Shown: positions 24,713 through 32,898, counted from the stretch's first letter. The stretch is 64,000 bases of DNA from Cereibacter azotoformans (GCA_017599285.1 JAGFXX010000001.1:2480001-2544000); one strand, 5' to 3'. Numbers and translations are program-made. Notes: generated from the sequence alone by a model not told the origin.

Positions 24713-26491
24713 TCAGGACGCGGCGGCCGCGCTGCTCTCGGCGTCCGTCTCGTTGCGGGCTTCGGCATCGGCCAGCGGACGGATCTCGAACCGCACCTTG
24801 AGGCTGTGCCGTGTCTCGGTCCGGTCGATGCGGACCTCGCCGCCGATCTGCTGGGCAAAGCCGGCCAGAAGCTGCGCGCCAAGGCCGGTGCCCATCGCGG
24901 CGGTCTCCGGCGAAGGGGGGCCGATCCCGACGCTGTTCGTGACGTCGAGCACCGCCATTGCGGCATCCTCGCGCCGCAGCGAGACATCGAGCCGCGGCGT
25001 CTCGCCCGCCGGAGCGCCCGCATATTTCATGACGTTGGTGAGGGCTTCGGTCAGCAGGAGCGCCAGCGGTACCGCCTGATCCGGCGTCAGGCGCACATCG
25101 CCGAAGTCGGTGTGGACGGCGATCCGCCGCCCCGGCCCGGTGGCGAGGTTCACGACCTGCCGCACGATGTCGGACAGAAGCTCGTCGGCCCGGATGTCGG
25201 TGAGGCCGGTGGTCTGGTAGAGCCCGCGGTGGATGGTGGCGAGGCTCATCACCCGATCCTGCAACCCTTTCATCAGCCCCTTCGCTTCGGGCGTGCGGGC
25301 CTGCCGCATCTGCATGTTCATGATCGAGGCAATGAGCTGGAGGTTGTTCTTCACCCGATGGTGGACCTCCCGCAGCAGGACCTCCTTCTGGTGGACCATG
25401 TCCTCGAGTTCCGCCTCGTCATGCAGGATCGTGTCCGTCATGCGGGCGAAGGCCTCGGCAAGCTGCCGGATCTCTTGCGGCGCGTCGGCGTAATCCTGCG
25501 GATCGACGACCCGGCTGCCCTTGGCAAAGTCGAGGATCGCCTTGCGCAGGTGCCGGATGGGCCGGACGATCATCCTCTCGGCCGCGAGCCACGTCACCAG
25601 AAGGCAGGCCAGCCACATGAGCGAGGGCAGGGCGAAGGCGGGCAGGGTGCGGATCCAGAGCCCCGCCTCGCCCCCCGCGGGCCAGGAGCCGAGGGCATAG
25701 AGCCGCTCGGGGATGATGGGGACGATCGAATAGACCCGTTCACCGCCGCTCTCGGTGAGGGCGGTAAAGGCGATGCTGCGCGACTCTCCTGCGAGTGCCG
25801 CAAGCGACCGGTCGCGGGGCAGGAGTTGACGGCCCAACTCGAATCCCGCCGACGAGGTGAGGATGTCTCCGGCGCCGTTGAAGGTGATGAGAACCGGAGG
25901 AACCTGGCCCGAGGATAGGCTCGGCTGACCTATGAGCGCGCCGTGGGGCAGCGAGATCGCCAGCACGCCCAATTGCCGCCCGCTCGTGTCCATGACCGGA
26001 TTGCTGGCGATCACCACGGACTTGCCAGAGATCCGTCCCGTCGGATTGACCTGCAGCAACGGCTCGCCGGCACGCAGGGCGAACGCCGCGGTCTCGGAAT
26101 CGGACATGTCCTGTTCCTGACCGATCGAGGAACAGGTCATCCTCATGTCATTGCCGACGAACCCGACGACTTCGTAGATCTGCGATGCTTCGCGCACCTC
26201 CTGCAGGGCATTGTCGCAGGCCTCGCCTGTGGCCAGCAGCGGCCGCACCACTTCGGCCAGGGCGGCGGCGGCCCCCTGTGCCTTCTGGATCAGGCGGACC
26301 TCATGCTCGGCCGCGCGCATGGTCTCGCCCGTGAGCGCGGCCTCGGATCGGGCCTCGGCCTCGCGCAGCACCGCATGGGACTGCGCCACGGAAATCGCAC
26401 CCAGCGGAAGCAGCGCCAGAGCGAGCAGGAAGGCCATGCGCGACCCGATCCTGTCCGCGTAACGGCGCTGCAACCCGGCGAGGGATGTCAT
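24713..26491 (-). CDS. Membrane sensor histidine kinase, HWE/HisKA_2 group (probable general-stress kinase)
   Basis: 592 residues. Membrane helices at about 18-38 and 283-304 flank a periplasmic sensor of about 245 residues. A HAMP-like linker (308-360) is followed by a HisKA_2 phosphoacceptor helix, LLREVHHRVKNNLQLIASIMNMQ (His378), and a HATPase (LLLTEALTNVMKYAG, GTGLGAQLL). This group phosphorylates PhyR-type regulators. It overlaps the ecfG stop by 4 bases (nepR-ecfG-kinase operon), so it is the likely input to the adjacent PhyR. Two cysteines (about 92 and 120) lie in the sensor domain. Confidence 0.9.
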   Translation of the reverse strand: MTSLAGLQRRYADRIGSRMAFLLALALLPLGAISVAQSHAVLREAEARSEAALTGETMRAAEHEVRLIQKAQGAAAALAEVVRPLLATGEACDNALQEVREASQIYEVVGFVGNDMRMTCSSIGQEQDMSDSETAAFALRAGEPLLQVNPTGRISGKSVVIASNPVMDTSGRQLGVLAISLPHGALIGQPSLSSGQVPPVLITFNGAGDILTSSAGFELGRQLLPRDRSLAALAGESRSIAFTALTESGGERVYSIVPIIPERLYALGSWPAGGEAGLWIRTLPAFALPSLMWLACLLVTWLAAERMIVRPIRHLRKAILDFAKGSRVVDPQDYADAPQEIRQLAEAFARMTDTILHDEAELEDMVHQKEVLLREVHHRVKNNLQLIASIMNMQMRQARTPEAKGLMKGLQDRVMSLATIHRGLYQTTGLTDIRADELLSDIVRQVVNLATGPGRRIAVHTDFGDVRLTPDQAVPLALLLTEALTNVMKYAGAPAGETPRLDVSLRREDAAMAVLDVTNSVGIGPPSPETAAMGTGLGAQLLAGFAQQIGGEVRIDRTETRHSLKVRFEIRPLADAEARNETDAESSAAAAS

Positions 26492-27072
26492 GCAGCCGTC
26501 ATCCCCGACCGGGACATGACGGCCATCGTCTGCCCGTCCACGCCGGAGAAGATCTCTTCGCCCTTCTCGAGGCCCAGAAGCTCGGCCAGACGGGCCCGTG
26601 CGCGGTTGGCGCGGCTCTTCACGGTGCCGACCGCCACGCCCATCATGGCCGCCGCATCCTCATAGGCAAAGCCGGACGCCCCCACGAGGATCAGCACCTC
26701 GCGGTGTTCGGGCGACAGCTGGTCGAAGGCCGCGCTGAAGTCCGAGAAGGCCAGATGGCCGTCATGAGCGGGCTTTACATACAGCGTTGCCGCATGAATG
26801 CCTTCGGGGTCGGGTACCTCGCGGCGGTGCTTGCGCTTGTCCGAATAGAAGGTGTTGCGGAGAATGGTGAAGAGCCATGCCCGCAGGTTCGTTCCTTCGG
26901 TGAACTTGTCGAAGTTCGTCCAGGCCTTCACGATCGTGTCCTGCACGAGGTCGTCGGCGACGGCCACGTTGCGGGTAAGACTGATGGCAAAGGCGCGCAG
27001 CGCCGGGAGGTGTTCGGGCAATTCTTCCCGCGGGTCACGACGCTCTGGCGGCGAAGTCTGCGTGCTGGTCAT
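26488..27072 (-). CDS. ecfG: EcfG-type general stress response sigma factor
   Basis: 194-residue group IV sigma factor. Region 2 is LPALRAFAISLTRNVAVADDLVQDTIVKAWTNFDKF...LRAWLFTILRNTFYSDKRK; region 4 is LSPEHREVLILVGASGFAYEDAAAMMGVAVGTVKSRANRARARL. A C-terminal extension of about 25 residues follows. The EcfG assignment is driven by context: the gene is coupled to nepR upstream and faces phyR. It would direct transcription from GGAAC-N16/17-CGTT promoters, four sets of which occur in this window. Confidence 0.92.
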   Translation of the reverse strand: MTSTQTSPPERRDPREELPEHLPALRAFAISLTRNVAVADDLVQDTIVKAWTNFDKFTEGTNLRAWLFTILRNTFYSDKRKHRREVPDPEGIHAATLYVKPAHDGHLAFSDFSAAFDQLSPEHREVLILVGASGFAYEDAAAMMGVAVGTVKSRANRARARLAELLGLEKGEEIFSGVDGQTMAVMSRSGMTAA

Positions 27073-27275
27073 ACGCCTGGCCCCTTCTGTCGCAGCTGGT
27101 CGAGCAATTGCGCAAAACGGTCCGGGATTTCCTGCACCAGTGCCTCCTCGTACACGCGCCTGAGGTTTTCGTCGATCTGTCGTTGCAGCTCCTTCCGGTT
27201 GCCTTCCTTCGTCTTGCCCCGTCCCTTGACTGCCGCCTCGGCAGGCGATGCCTTGGGTTCCGTAGATTGCGTCAT
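27069..27275 (-). CDS. nepR: NepR-type anti-sigma factor
   Basis: 68 residues. The conserved core is KELQRQIDENLRRVYEEALVQEIPDRFAQLLDQL (two helices that clamp the sigma factor), with flexible charged ends, the family layout. In the known pathway NepR holds EcfG inactive until phosphorylated PhyR, whose N-terminus mimics a sigma factor, titrates it away. Its TGA overlaps the ecfG ATG by 4 bases, which would set a fixed NepR:EcfG ratio. Transcribed from the left-reading half of the palindromic promoter. Confidence 0.92.
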   Translation of the reverse strand: MTQSTEPKASPAEAAVKGRGKTKEGNRKELQRQIDENLRRVYEEALVQEIPDRFAQLLDQLRQKGPGV

Positions 27276-27314
27276 GGAAACTGCCGCGCCCTTTACAAAA
27301 GTTGATAGATGCCC

Positions 27315-27348
27315 GGGAACCGAACGCCAGGATCGGCGTTCGGTTCCC
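27315..27348. promoter_or_regulatory. Palindromic, bidirectional EcfG promoter between nepR and phyR
   Basis: Arms GGGAACCGAACGCC (27315-27328) and GGCGTTCGGTTCCC (27335-27348) are perfect 14-bp inverted repeats around AGGATC. Reading right: GGAAC 27316-27320, 16 bases, CGTT 27337-27340, toward phyR. Reading left: GGAAC (27347-27343), 16 bases, CGTT (27326-27323), toward nepR-ecfG. The two promoters overlap on the same DNA, so EcfG would activate both operons from one site, a compact positive-feedback device. Confidence 0.9.
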
Positions 27349-27377
27349 AAGAATGTTGCAGACAGGGGACCTTGTAT

Positions 27378-28187
27378 ATGACCTCCGACACGACGCCCGA
27401 CCTCGCAAGTGTGATCGGGAGCAATCTGCCGTATCTGCGTCGCTACGCGCGGGCGCTGACCGGCAGCCAAGAGACCGGCGACCGATATGCCGCCGCGACT
27501 CTCGAGGCCATCTTGGAGGATACGCATATCTTCGAGGCGACCGAAAGCCCCAAGGTGGCGCTGTTCCATGCGTTCCACCTGGTCTGGGCCAGCGCGGGCG
27601 CGCCGCTGGGCGAGCCGGACACGCGCCTGTCCCGGCGGGCGCAGGACCATATGGCCCGCCTCACGCCCAACACGCGCGAGGCGCTTCTGCTGCACGCCAT
27701 CGAGAGCTTTCACCACGACGAAATTGGCGCGATCATGCAGATCGACCCGTCCGAGGCGGCCGAACTGATCGAGATCGCGCAGCGCGAGATGGCGAACTCG
27801 GTCGCGGGCCGCATCATGGTGATCGAGGATGAGGCGATCATCGCGATGGACATCGTGGCCATCGTCCGCGAGATGGGCCATGGCGTGACCGGCATCGCCC
27901 GCACGCGCACCGAGGCGGTGGCGCTTGCGGCCAAGGAGCGGCCGGATCTCATCCTTGCCGATATCCAGCTTGCGGACAATTCCTCGGGCATCGACGCGGT
28001 GAATGACATCCTCAAGCAGTTCGAGGACATTCCCGTGATCTTCGTGACCGCCTTCCCCGAACGTCTGCTGACGGGCAAGCGGCCCGAGCCCGCGTTCCTG
28101 ATCACCAAGCCCTATTCGGAGGATCAGGTGCGCTCGGCGGTCAGCCAGGCGATGTTCTTCTCGTCCACCGAGACGCTGAACGCCTGA
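27378..28187 (+). CDS. phyR: General stress response regulator PhyR
   Basis: 269 residues. The N-terminal 140 resemble an ECF sigma factor (PYLRRYARALTGSQETGDRYAAATLEAIL; LTPNTREALLLHAIESFHHDEIGAIMQI), and residues 145-265 are a receiver domain with acidic Glu150/Asp151, phospho-acceptor Asp195 (LILADIQL), Thr in FVTAFPE, and Lys in ITKPYSE. Phosphorylation exposes the sigma-like part, which binds NepR and frees EcfG. The start at 27378 lies 38 bases after the -10-like CGTT; AGGGGAC precedes it. Divergent from nepR-ecfG-kinase. Confidence 0.95.
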   Translation: MTSDTTPDLASVIGSNLPYLRRYARALTGSQETGDRYAAATLEAILEDTHIFEATESPKVALFHAFHLVWASAGAPLGEPDTRLSRRAQDHMARLTPNTREALLLHAIESFHHDEIGAIMQIDPSEAAELIEIAQREMANSVAGRIMVIEDEAIIAMDIVAIVREMGHGVTGIARTRTEAVALAAKERPDLILADIQLADNSSGIDAVNDILKQFEDIPVIFVTAFPERLLTGKRPEPAFLITKPYSEDQVRSAVSQAMFFSSTETLNA

Positions 28188-28202
28188 CCCGTGCCGGCGC
28201 CG

Positions 28203-28574
28203 TCACCCCGCAACCTGGCCCCGCCGCTCCTCCGCGGCGCGGGCCAGCAGGGCGAGGACGGCATCCGAGGTGAACGGACGCGAGAGCACCCACCAGTCCT
28301 GGCTCTCGCCCGCAGCTTCCGCCTCTTCGCCAAGCAGCACCAGACGGGTGCCCTGTTCGAGAAGCGCCCGGATCACCGGATGGGCCTGTGCCTTGTCCGG
28401 CGCCAGACCCACGAAGGCCACACAGATCCGGTGATCGGGCGCAAGGTCTTCGGGACGACGCCCCACAACCACCTCTGCCTCGGGGTCATGGTCAAGTATG
28501 GTCTGGGCAAGATCCTGAGCGATGACAACATGTTTCAGGGCAACGAAATAACGGGCGCGCATCGGTCCAGACAT
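28203..28574 (-). CDS. Degenerate receiver-like small protein
   Basis: 123 residues. Alternating strands and helices (YFVALKHVVIAQDLAQTILDHDPEAEVVVG; HRICVAFVGLAPDKAQ; GTRLVLLGEEAEAA; WWVLSRPFTSDAVLALLARA) resemble a CheY-like fold, with a Lys-to-Arg change in the last motif (SRPF for TKPF) and no clear phospho-Asp. It may be a pseudo-receiver that binds PhyR-pathway partners, judging from its place 15 bases from the converging phyR stop, but that is inference. The start at 28574 is chosen over 28562 without strong ribosome-site evidence. Confidence 0.6.
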   Translation of the reverse strand: MSGPMRARYFVALKHVVIAQDLAQTILDHDPEAEVVVGRRPEDLAPDHRICVAFVGLAPDKAQAHPVIRALLEQGTRLVLLGEEAEAAGESQDWWVLSRPFTSDAVLALLARAAEERRGQVAG

Positions 28575-28637
28575 TCATGAAGCTACAGACAAGGCACGCT
28601 ATGCGCCCATTTCACCGCTCCTGCATTAAACTATGAC

Positions 28638-29387
28638 ATGTCGACGACCGCTATAGCCCCTGGGGCGACTCCCTGTCGGAACTGCCCCCTGCGGCGCAAG
28701 CCGCTGTTCCTGCCCTTTTCCGATCGCGAACTGTCCTTCATGGAAGCGTTCAAGGTGGGTGAGCTTGTCGTGGGTCCGAATGTCATGCTGCTCGAGGAGG
28801 GGCAGGGCAGCGCCCACCTCTTTACCGTGCTGAGGGGGCTCGGCATCCGCTCCACCATGCTCGAGAATGGGCGGCGGCAGGTGATCAACTTCCTCTTTCC
28901 CGGAGACTTCGTGGGCCTGCAGGCGGGACTGGCGGGCGAGATGCGCCATTCGGTCGAGAGCACGACGCCGATGGTGCTCTGCGTCTTCAATCGCGCGGAT
29001 CTCTGGACGCTGTTCCGCGAAGAGCCGGAACGTGCCTATGACCTGACCTGGATCGCGGCGGTCGAAGAGCACTTCCTCGGCGAGACCATCGCCTCGCTCG
29101 GGCAGCGGGATGCCATCGAGCGGCTTGCCTGGGCCCTGCTGCGGATTCACGAGCGCCTTTCGTCGGTGGGCCTGTCCGAGGAGGGGAAGGTGCCGATGCC
29201 CTGGCGGCAGCAGGACCTGGCCGACGCGCTGGGCCTGTCGCTCGTCCATACCAACAAGACCATCCGGCGCCTGCGCGAGATCGGCCTCGCGCACTGGAGC
29301 GCCGGAACCCTGTCGATCGACCGCGAGCGGCTTGCCGCGCTGGCACTGACGGACCCTGATCGCCCGCGGCGCCGACCCCTGATCTGA
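28638..29387 (+). CDS. Crp/Fnr-family transcriptional regulator
   Basis: 249 residues: a cyclic-nucleotide-binding-like beta barrel (about 35-150) and a C-terminal winged helix with recognition segment WRQQDLADALGLSLVHTNKTIRRLRE. The N-terminus has CRNCPLRR (Cys13, Cys16) but lacks the full four-cysteine set needed for the Fnr iron-sulfur cluster, so oxygen sensing as in FnrL is unlikely. The Arg-Glu pair of cAMP-binding Crp is not evident. Lies next to phyR-linked genes; the downstream gene has its own EcfG promoter. Confidence 0.88.
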   Translation: MSTTAIAPGATPCRNCPLRRKPLFLPFSDRELSFMEAFKVGELVVGPNVMLLEEGQGSAHLFTVLRGLGIRSTMLENGRRQVINFLFPGDFVGLQAGLAGEMRHSVESTTPMVLCVFNRADLWTLFREEPERAYDLTWIAAVEEHFLGETIASLGQRDAIERLAWALLRIHERLSSVGLSEEGKVPMPWRQQDLADALGLSLVHTNKTIRRLREIGLAHWSAGTLSIDRERLAALALTDPDRPRRRPLI

Positions 29388-29392
29388 CGACC

Positions 29393-29417
29393 GGAACCCG
29401 GAGGGCGGTTTCGCGTT
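29393..29417 (+). promoter_or_regulatory. EcfG-type promoter of the exported-protein gene
   Basis: GGAAC at 29393-29397, 16 bases, then CGTT at 29414-29417, starting 5 bases after the Crp/Fnr gene stop and 63 bases before the downstream ATG. Confidence 0.78.
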
Positions 29418-29479
29418 GCTTGTCCACAGGATGGGCAACCGTTCCGCCCACGCCCAAACCAAGTTCGGAGATTCATTCT

Positions 29480-29971
29480 ATGTATGGGAAGACCTTCGCG
29501 GCCGCCCTTCTGGGTGCGGCCCTGACTCTGCCTGCGCTGGCTTCGGCCGACGAACCCACGATCAAGTCGATCGATGTCGAGACCTCGCTGAGCGACCTGA
29601 GCAATGCCGAGGCCGCGGCCCACTGGAGCTCGCTGGATACCGATCTCGAGACGGCGATCGCGGCCCTGCTTGTCGGTCGTCTTGCCGACGAGGGCATGGA
29701 CATCAAGATCGACATGAACGAGGTGGCGCTGGCCAATTTCGTCGAGGCCGCAGTCGGCGCCGAGAGCACCATGGCGGGCACGGTGAACGTGATCGACCTG
29801 AGCAACAATACCAACTTCAAGACGTTCGACCTGACGGTCACGATGGCGCAGGCCGCGCCGCTGCTGCCGCCGGACACCGATATCGCCGTCATCGCGCCGA
29901 CCAGCGGCGAGGTCTATTCGGCGATGGTCGCCACCTTCGCAGCCGCCGTGGTGGATCGCATCGAGAACTGA
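29480..29971 (+). CDS. Small exported protein, probable stress-regulon member
   Basis: 163 residues, not recognised. A clean Sec signal peptide (MYGKTFAAALLGAALTLPALASA-DEP) with cleavage near residue 23. The mature 140 residues are acidic: IKSIDVETSLSDLSNAEAAAHWSSLDTDLETAIAALLVGRLADEGMDIKIDMNEVALANFVEAA, then a beta-type part ending in a DRIEN. The look is of a periplasmic single-domain protein. CGGAG lies 9 bases before the ATG at 29480. An EcfG promoter precedes it and a strong terminator follows, so it is a monocistronic stress gene. Confidence 0.75.
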   Translation: MYGKTFAAALLGAALTLPALASADEPTIKSIDVETSLSDLSNAEAAAHWSSLDTDLETAIAALLVGRLADEGMDIKIDMNEVALANFVEAAVGAESTMAGTVNVIDLSNNTNFKTFDLTVTMAQAAPLLPPDTDIAVIAPTSGEVYSAMVATFAAAVVDRIEN

Positions 29972-29994
29972 TCCGGCTTCCCGTCTTGACGGTC

Positions 29995-30020
29995 AGGGGC
30001 GGCACGTCGGTGCCGCCCCT
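29995..30020. terminator. Intrinsic terminator after the exported-protein gene
   Basis: AGGGGCGGCA / TGCCGCCCCT, 10-bp perfect stem, 6-base loop, then TTTCC. It lies 23 bases after the stop. Confidence 0.88.
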
Positions 30021-30092
30021 TTCCGCTGAGGGGCAGGCACCCGCCAGCGACATCGTGGCGGCACCAGCAAATCGGAGGGGTAAAAACGAGTC

Positions 30093-30131
30093 GCGCCGCC
30101 AGCAGGGGAGGGAAAACCCTGATGGCGGCGC
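30093..30131. repeat. Second long hairpin in the 30.0-30.25 kb gap
   Basis: GCGCCGCCA (30093-30101) pairs with TGGCGGCGC (30123-30131); inside lies AGGG-AAAA-CCCT, giving a two-tier structure. No gene is present from 30021 to 30247. It may be a terminator-like or structured transcript element serving the converging AGE-family gene. Confidence 0.55.
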
Positions 30132-30226
30132 TCGGCCCGTGGCAATTCAGGGCAAGGCGTCGGGGAAAAGCGCCAGCCACGGGATTGTCGGTTCAACCTG
30201 CGGCAGAGGTGGAAGTTCCACATCTT

Positions 30227-30243
30227 CAGAAAAAATCTTTCTG
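30227..30243 (-). terminator. AT-rich hairpin after the AGE-family gene
   Basis: CAGAAA / TTTCTG with a 5-base loop, within 5 bases of the AGE-family stop on the minus strand. Short, but unusual in a GC-rich region; a weak terminator. Confidence 0.4.
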
Positions 30244-30247
30244 ACCT

Positions 30248-31504
30248 TCAGCCGCGCGCCGGACCGGCGAGAGAAAGCGTCCGCAAGCCCTGCAAGACGC
30301 CCGCCGACGGCGGAACCAGCGGGATCAGGCAGGCCTGAACCGCGTGATAGAGGTCGGGCTTGCCGCGAAACACCCGTTCCACCGGATTGAGCGCAGGATC
30401 AAGCTCGGCGAACCAGCCGCCGTGCGTGCGATCGACGAAATGCGCCGCGACAAAGTTCCAGATCCTGCGATACCAGCCCTCGAACCTCTCGTCCCCGCCC
30501 GACCGGCGCAGCGCATGGGCCGCGGCGATCCCTTCCGCGCAGGGCCACCAGTAGCGGTCCTCGCGGTCAGGCCGGTCGCTCCAGCGCAGCGTGTAGTAGA
30601 AGCCGCCGTGGCGATGGTCCCACCCAATACGGGTCGTGTGCAGGAAGAGCGCCTCCGCCGCCTCCTGCAACCAGCCGTGGCGCCGCCCCCCGAGGTGCCA
30701 GAGCTGCACGAGCAGCCGGGACCACTCCAGGGCATGGCCCGGCGTGGTCCCGGCCGGGCGGAACATCGGATCGCCGGCGTAATCGCGGTTCACCTGCCAG
30801 CGGTCGTCGAAGTGTTCGGGCACCCGCCAGCCTTCGGCGCGCGCGTGGCGATCGATGAGAAGGAGCGCGATGCTCTCGGCCATCCGCAGCCACTCGGACT
30901 CTCCGGTCGCCTCGAAGGCGGCCATCAGCGCCTCGGTGAGATGCATGTTCGAGTTCTGCCCCCGGTAGGGGCCGAGCGGGTGCCAGTCCTCGGTGAACTC
31001 CTCGCGCGAGGCGCCGGCGGTTGCGTCCCAGAACCGGGTGCGGATCACTTCGGCCACGTCCGACAGCAGCCGGTCGGCGTCCGGGTGCCCCGCCATCCGG
31101 GCCGATGAAGCCGCCAGCAGCACGAAGGCATGGCCATAGGCCTGTTTCGTGGCATTGACCGGCCCCTCCGGCCCAAAGCTCCAGACATAGCCGCCGTGGC
31201 GGGCATCGCGGTGGCGGGTCCAGAGCGCCTCCATCCCGTGATCGATCATTCGCCCGGCCCCCGGCAGCCCCAGCTCCTGCGCAAGAGCGTAGCCATGGAC
31301 CATGCGGGTCGTGTCATGGATCTGGCGCAGCACGCCCGCGGGGCCCTCCAGCGGCTGCCATTGCCGGTCGAGCGGCCGGAAGCCGCCCGCAGGATCGAAG
31401 GAGGGCAGGAAGAGATCGAAGAGCTGCCGCGCCTGATCCAGCAGCCACAGCCGATGCGCCGGTCGCTCCACCCAGTCCGGTCCGCCGTTGCCGATCGCGC
31501 CCAT
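30248..31504 (-). CDS. AGE-family (N-acylglucosamine 2-epimerase/mannose isomerase) protein
   Basis: 418 residues of an (alpha/alpha)6 barrel. Motifs: RQIHDTTRMVHGYALAQ and AYGHAFVLLAASSA, the catalytic His of NSNMHLTEALMAAFEATGE, and PGHALEWSRLLVQLW. Members interconvert mannose/fructose, glucose/fructose or sulfoquinovose, or epimerise cellobiose; the exact sugar is not predictable. It is the last gene in the minus-strand series after cbbZ, with 45 bases between, so it could be read through from the cbb cluster. Confidence 0.87.
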   Translation of the reverse strand: MGAIGNGGPDWVERPAHRLWLLDQARQLFDLFLPSFDPAGGFRPLDRQWQPLEGPAGVLRQIHDTTRMVHGYALAQELGLPGAGRMIDHGMEALWTRHRDARHGGYVWSFGPEGPVNATKQAYGHAFVLLAASSARMAGHPDADRLLSDVAEVIRTRFWDATAGASREEFTEDWHPLGPYRGQNSNMHLTEALMAAFEATGESEWLRMAESIALLLIDRHARAEGWRVPEHFDDRWQVNRDYAGDPMFRPAGTTPGHALEWSRLLVQLWHLGGRRHGWLQEAAEALFLHTTRIGWDHRHGGFYYTLRWSDRPDREDRYWWPCAEGIAAAHALRRSGGDERFEGWYRRIWNFVAAHFVDRTHGGWFAELDPALNPVERVFRGKPDLYHAVQACLIPLVPPSAGVLQGLRTLSLAGPARG

Positions 31505-31549
31505 GCCTGCCCCCCCTCTGTGCGGGACAGGATAGCCTTCCGCGCCCCG

Positions 31550-32206
31550 TCAGGCCAGAAGATGCCTCAAGAGGTCCGGCAGCTCGTCATGGTGGCTGAA
31601 CAGGCCGTGATGCGGAAGGTCATGCACCGGCGCGTGGCGATAGCCCTCGGTGAACAAGGCAAAGCGCAGCCCGGCGGCCTCCGCGGTCGCCGCATCCACT
31701 TCGCTGTCGCCGACATAGAGCACGACCTCTTCCGTCAGGGCCGCCGCCGCGGCCCGCAGGGGTGCGGGATCCGGCTTGCGCTGGGGCAGGCAGTCCCCCC
31801 CCACGATGGCGTCGAAAAGGTCGAGGATGCCGAAGTTCGAGAGGATCTGGCGCGACGCCGCATAGGGCTTGTTGGTGCAGAGCGCGATGCGCCAACCCTC
31901 GGAATGAAGGTGCCTCAGCGCGGCCTCGGCGCCCGGATAGACACTGGTCAGCGCCGTCGGATCCGCTTCGTAGTGTTTCATGAAGCGATCCTGCATCTCG
32001 GCATGGCGATGTCCGTCGGGCGTCTCGCCGCGCGCGGCCAGCACCCGCTTGATCAGGACGGGCACGCCGTTGCCGATAAAGCGCGTGATCTCGGCCAGCG
32101 AAAAGGGCTCGGCGCCCTCTTCGGCCAGAGCCCGGTTGACGGCCGCATGAATGTCGGGCGCGGAATGGACGAGTGTCCCGTCCAGATCGAAAACCACACC
32201 CGGCAT
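31550..32206 (-). CDS. cbbZ: Phosphoglycolate phosphatase CbbZ
   Basis: 218-residue HAD hydrolase that dephosphorylates 2-phosphoglycolate, the product of Rubisco oxygenase activity. Motif [10 protein letters not shown], motif II CTNKP, motif III Lys in RKPDPAPL, motif IV GDSEVD. Start ATG overlaps the cbbY stop by one base. Sits in the cbbX-cbbY-cbbZ order of the form I cluster. Confidence 0.93.
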   Translation of the reverse strand: MPGVVFDLDGTLVHSAPDIHAAVNRALAEEGAEPFSLAEITRFIGNGVPVLIKRVLAARGETPDGHRHAEMQDRFMKHYEADPTALTSVYPGAEAALRHLHSEGWRIALCTNKPYAASRQILSNFGILDLFDAIVGGDCLPQRKPDPAPLRAAAAALTEEVVLYVGDSEVDAATAEAAGLRFALFTEGYRHAPVHDLPHHGLFSHHDELPDLLRHLLA

Positions 32207-32898
32207 CAGACCACCGGCGTCAGAAGGTCGAGCCCGGCCAGCCCGCCAAGCTCGGAAAGGCAGCCGACAAGCCGATCCGCTCCGGCAAATTCCTCGTGCC
32301 GCGTGTAGAACCCCGGCGAGACGATGCAGCGCAGCCCGGCACCCTTGGCGGCGCGCAGCCCGTTCAGCGAATCCTCGATGGCCACGGCTCGCTCCGGCGT
32401 CAGCCCCAGTTCGCGCAGCGCGAGATGATAGACGTCAGGGGCCGGCTTCTTCTCGGCCACCATGTCGCCCGCGGCGATGACGTCGAACACCTCTGAGGCC
32501 GCCGTGCCAAAGCAGGCCCGGCACAGCGCCTCGACGTTGGGCAGGCTGGTCGTCGTCGCCACCGCAAGCCGGACACCCGCCCCCTTCGCCTCGGCAATGA
32601 GATCGGCAATTCCGGGGCGCAGCGCGATCTCGCCCTCGGCCATCAGCGCCACGAACCGCTCGGTCTTGGCCTTGTGGATGTCGGCGATCGGCAGCGGAGC
32701 GGGATCCCCCTTCTGCTGGCGCAGGAAGCGCGCGATCCGCTCCTTGCCGCCGGTGGTGGTCAGCAGCTCGCGGTAGTCGTCGCGGTCCCAGAACCAGTCC
32801 ACCCCGATCGCGGCGAAGGTTTCGTTGAACGCCCGGCGGTGCAGCTCCTCCGTCTCGGCGAGCGTTCCATCCACATCGAAGATGATCGCCTCGATCAT
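32206..32898 (-). CDS. cbbY: CbbY, HAD-type xylulose-1,5-bisphosphate phosphatase
   Basis: 230 residues. Motif [15 protein letters not shown] with the D-x-D-G-T, motif II ATTTS, Lys in KKPAPDVYH, and motif [14 protein letters not shown]. The Rhodobacter CbbY has been shown to dephosphorylate xylulose-1,5-bisphosphate, a misfire inhibitor of Rubisco. It overlaps both cbbX (4 bases) and cbbZ (1 base), so the repair genes are translated together. Confidence 0.93.
   Translation of the reverse strand: MIEAIIFDVDGTLAETEELHRRAFNETFAAIGVDWFWDRDDYRELLTTTGGKERIARFLRQQKGDPAPLPIADIHKAKTERFVALMAEGEIALRPGIADLIAEAKGAGVRLAVATTTSLPNVEALCRACFGTAASEVFDVIAAGDMVAEKKPAPDVYHLALRELGLTPERAVAIEDSLNGLRAAKGAGLRCIVSPGFYTRHEEFAGADRLVGCLSELGGLAGLDLLTPVV

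Noticed and set aside
24614..25918. 434-codon plus-strand frame over the sensor kinase
   Set aside because: Shadow of a gene with intact HisKA_2 and ATPase motifs on the other strand.
27315..27348. The 14-bp-arm palindrome read as a transcription terminator
   Set aside because: It lies between divergent starts, not after stops, has no T run, and carries a GGAAC-N16-CGTT promoter on both strands.
29985..29990. TTGACG near the 29.99 kb terminator
   Set aside because: Single copy, no 11-bp partner, and it abuts a terminator rather than a start.
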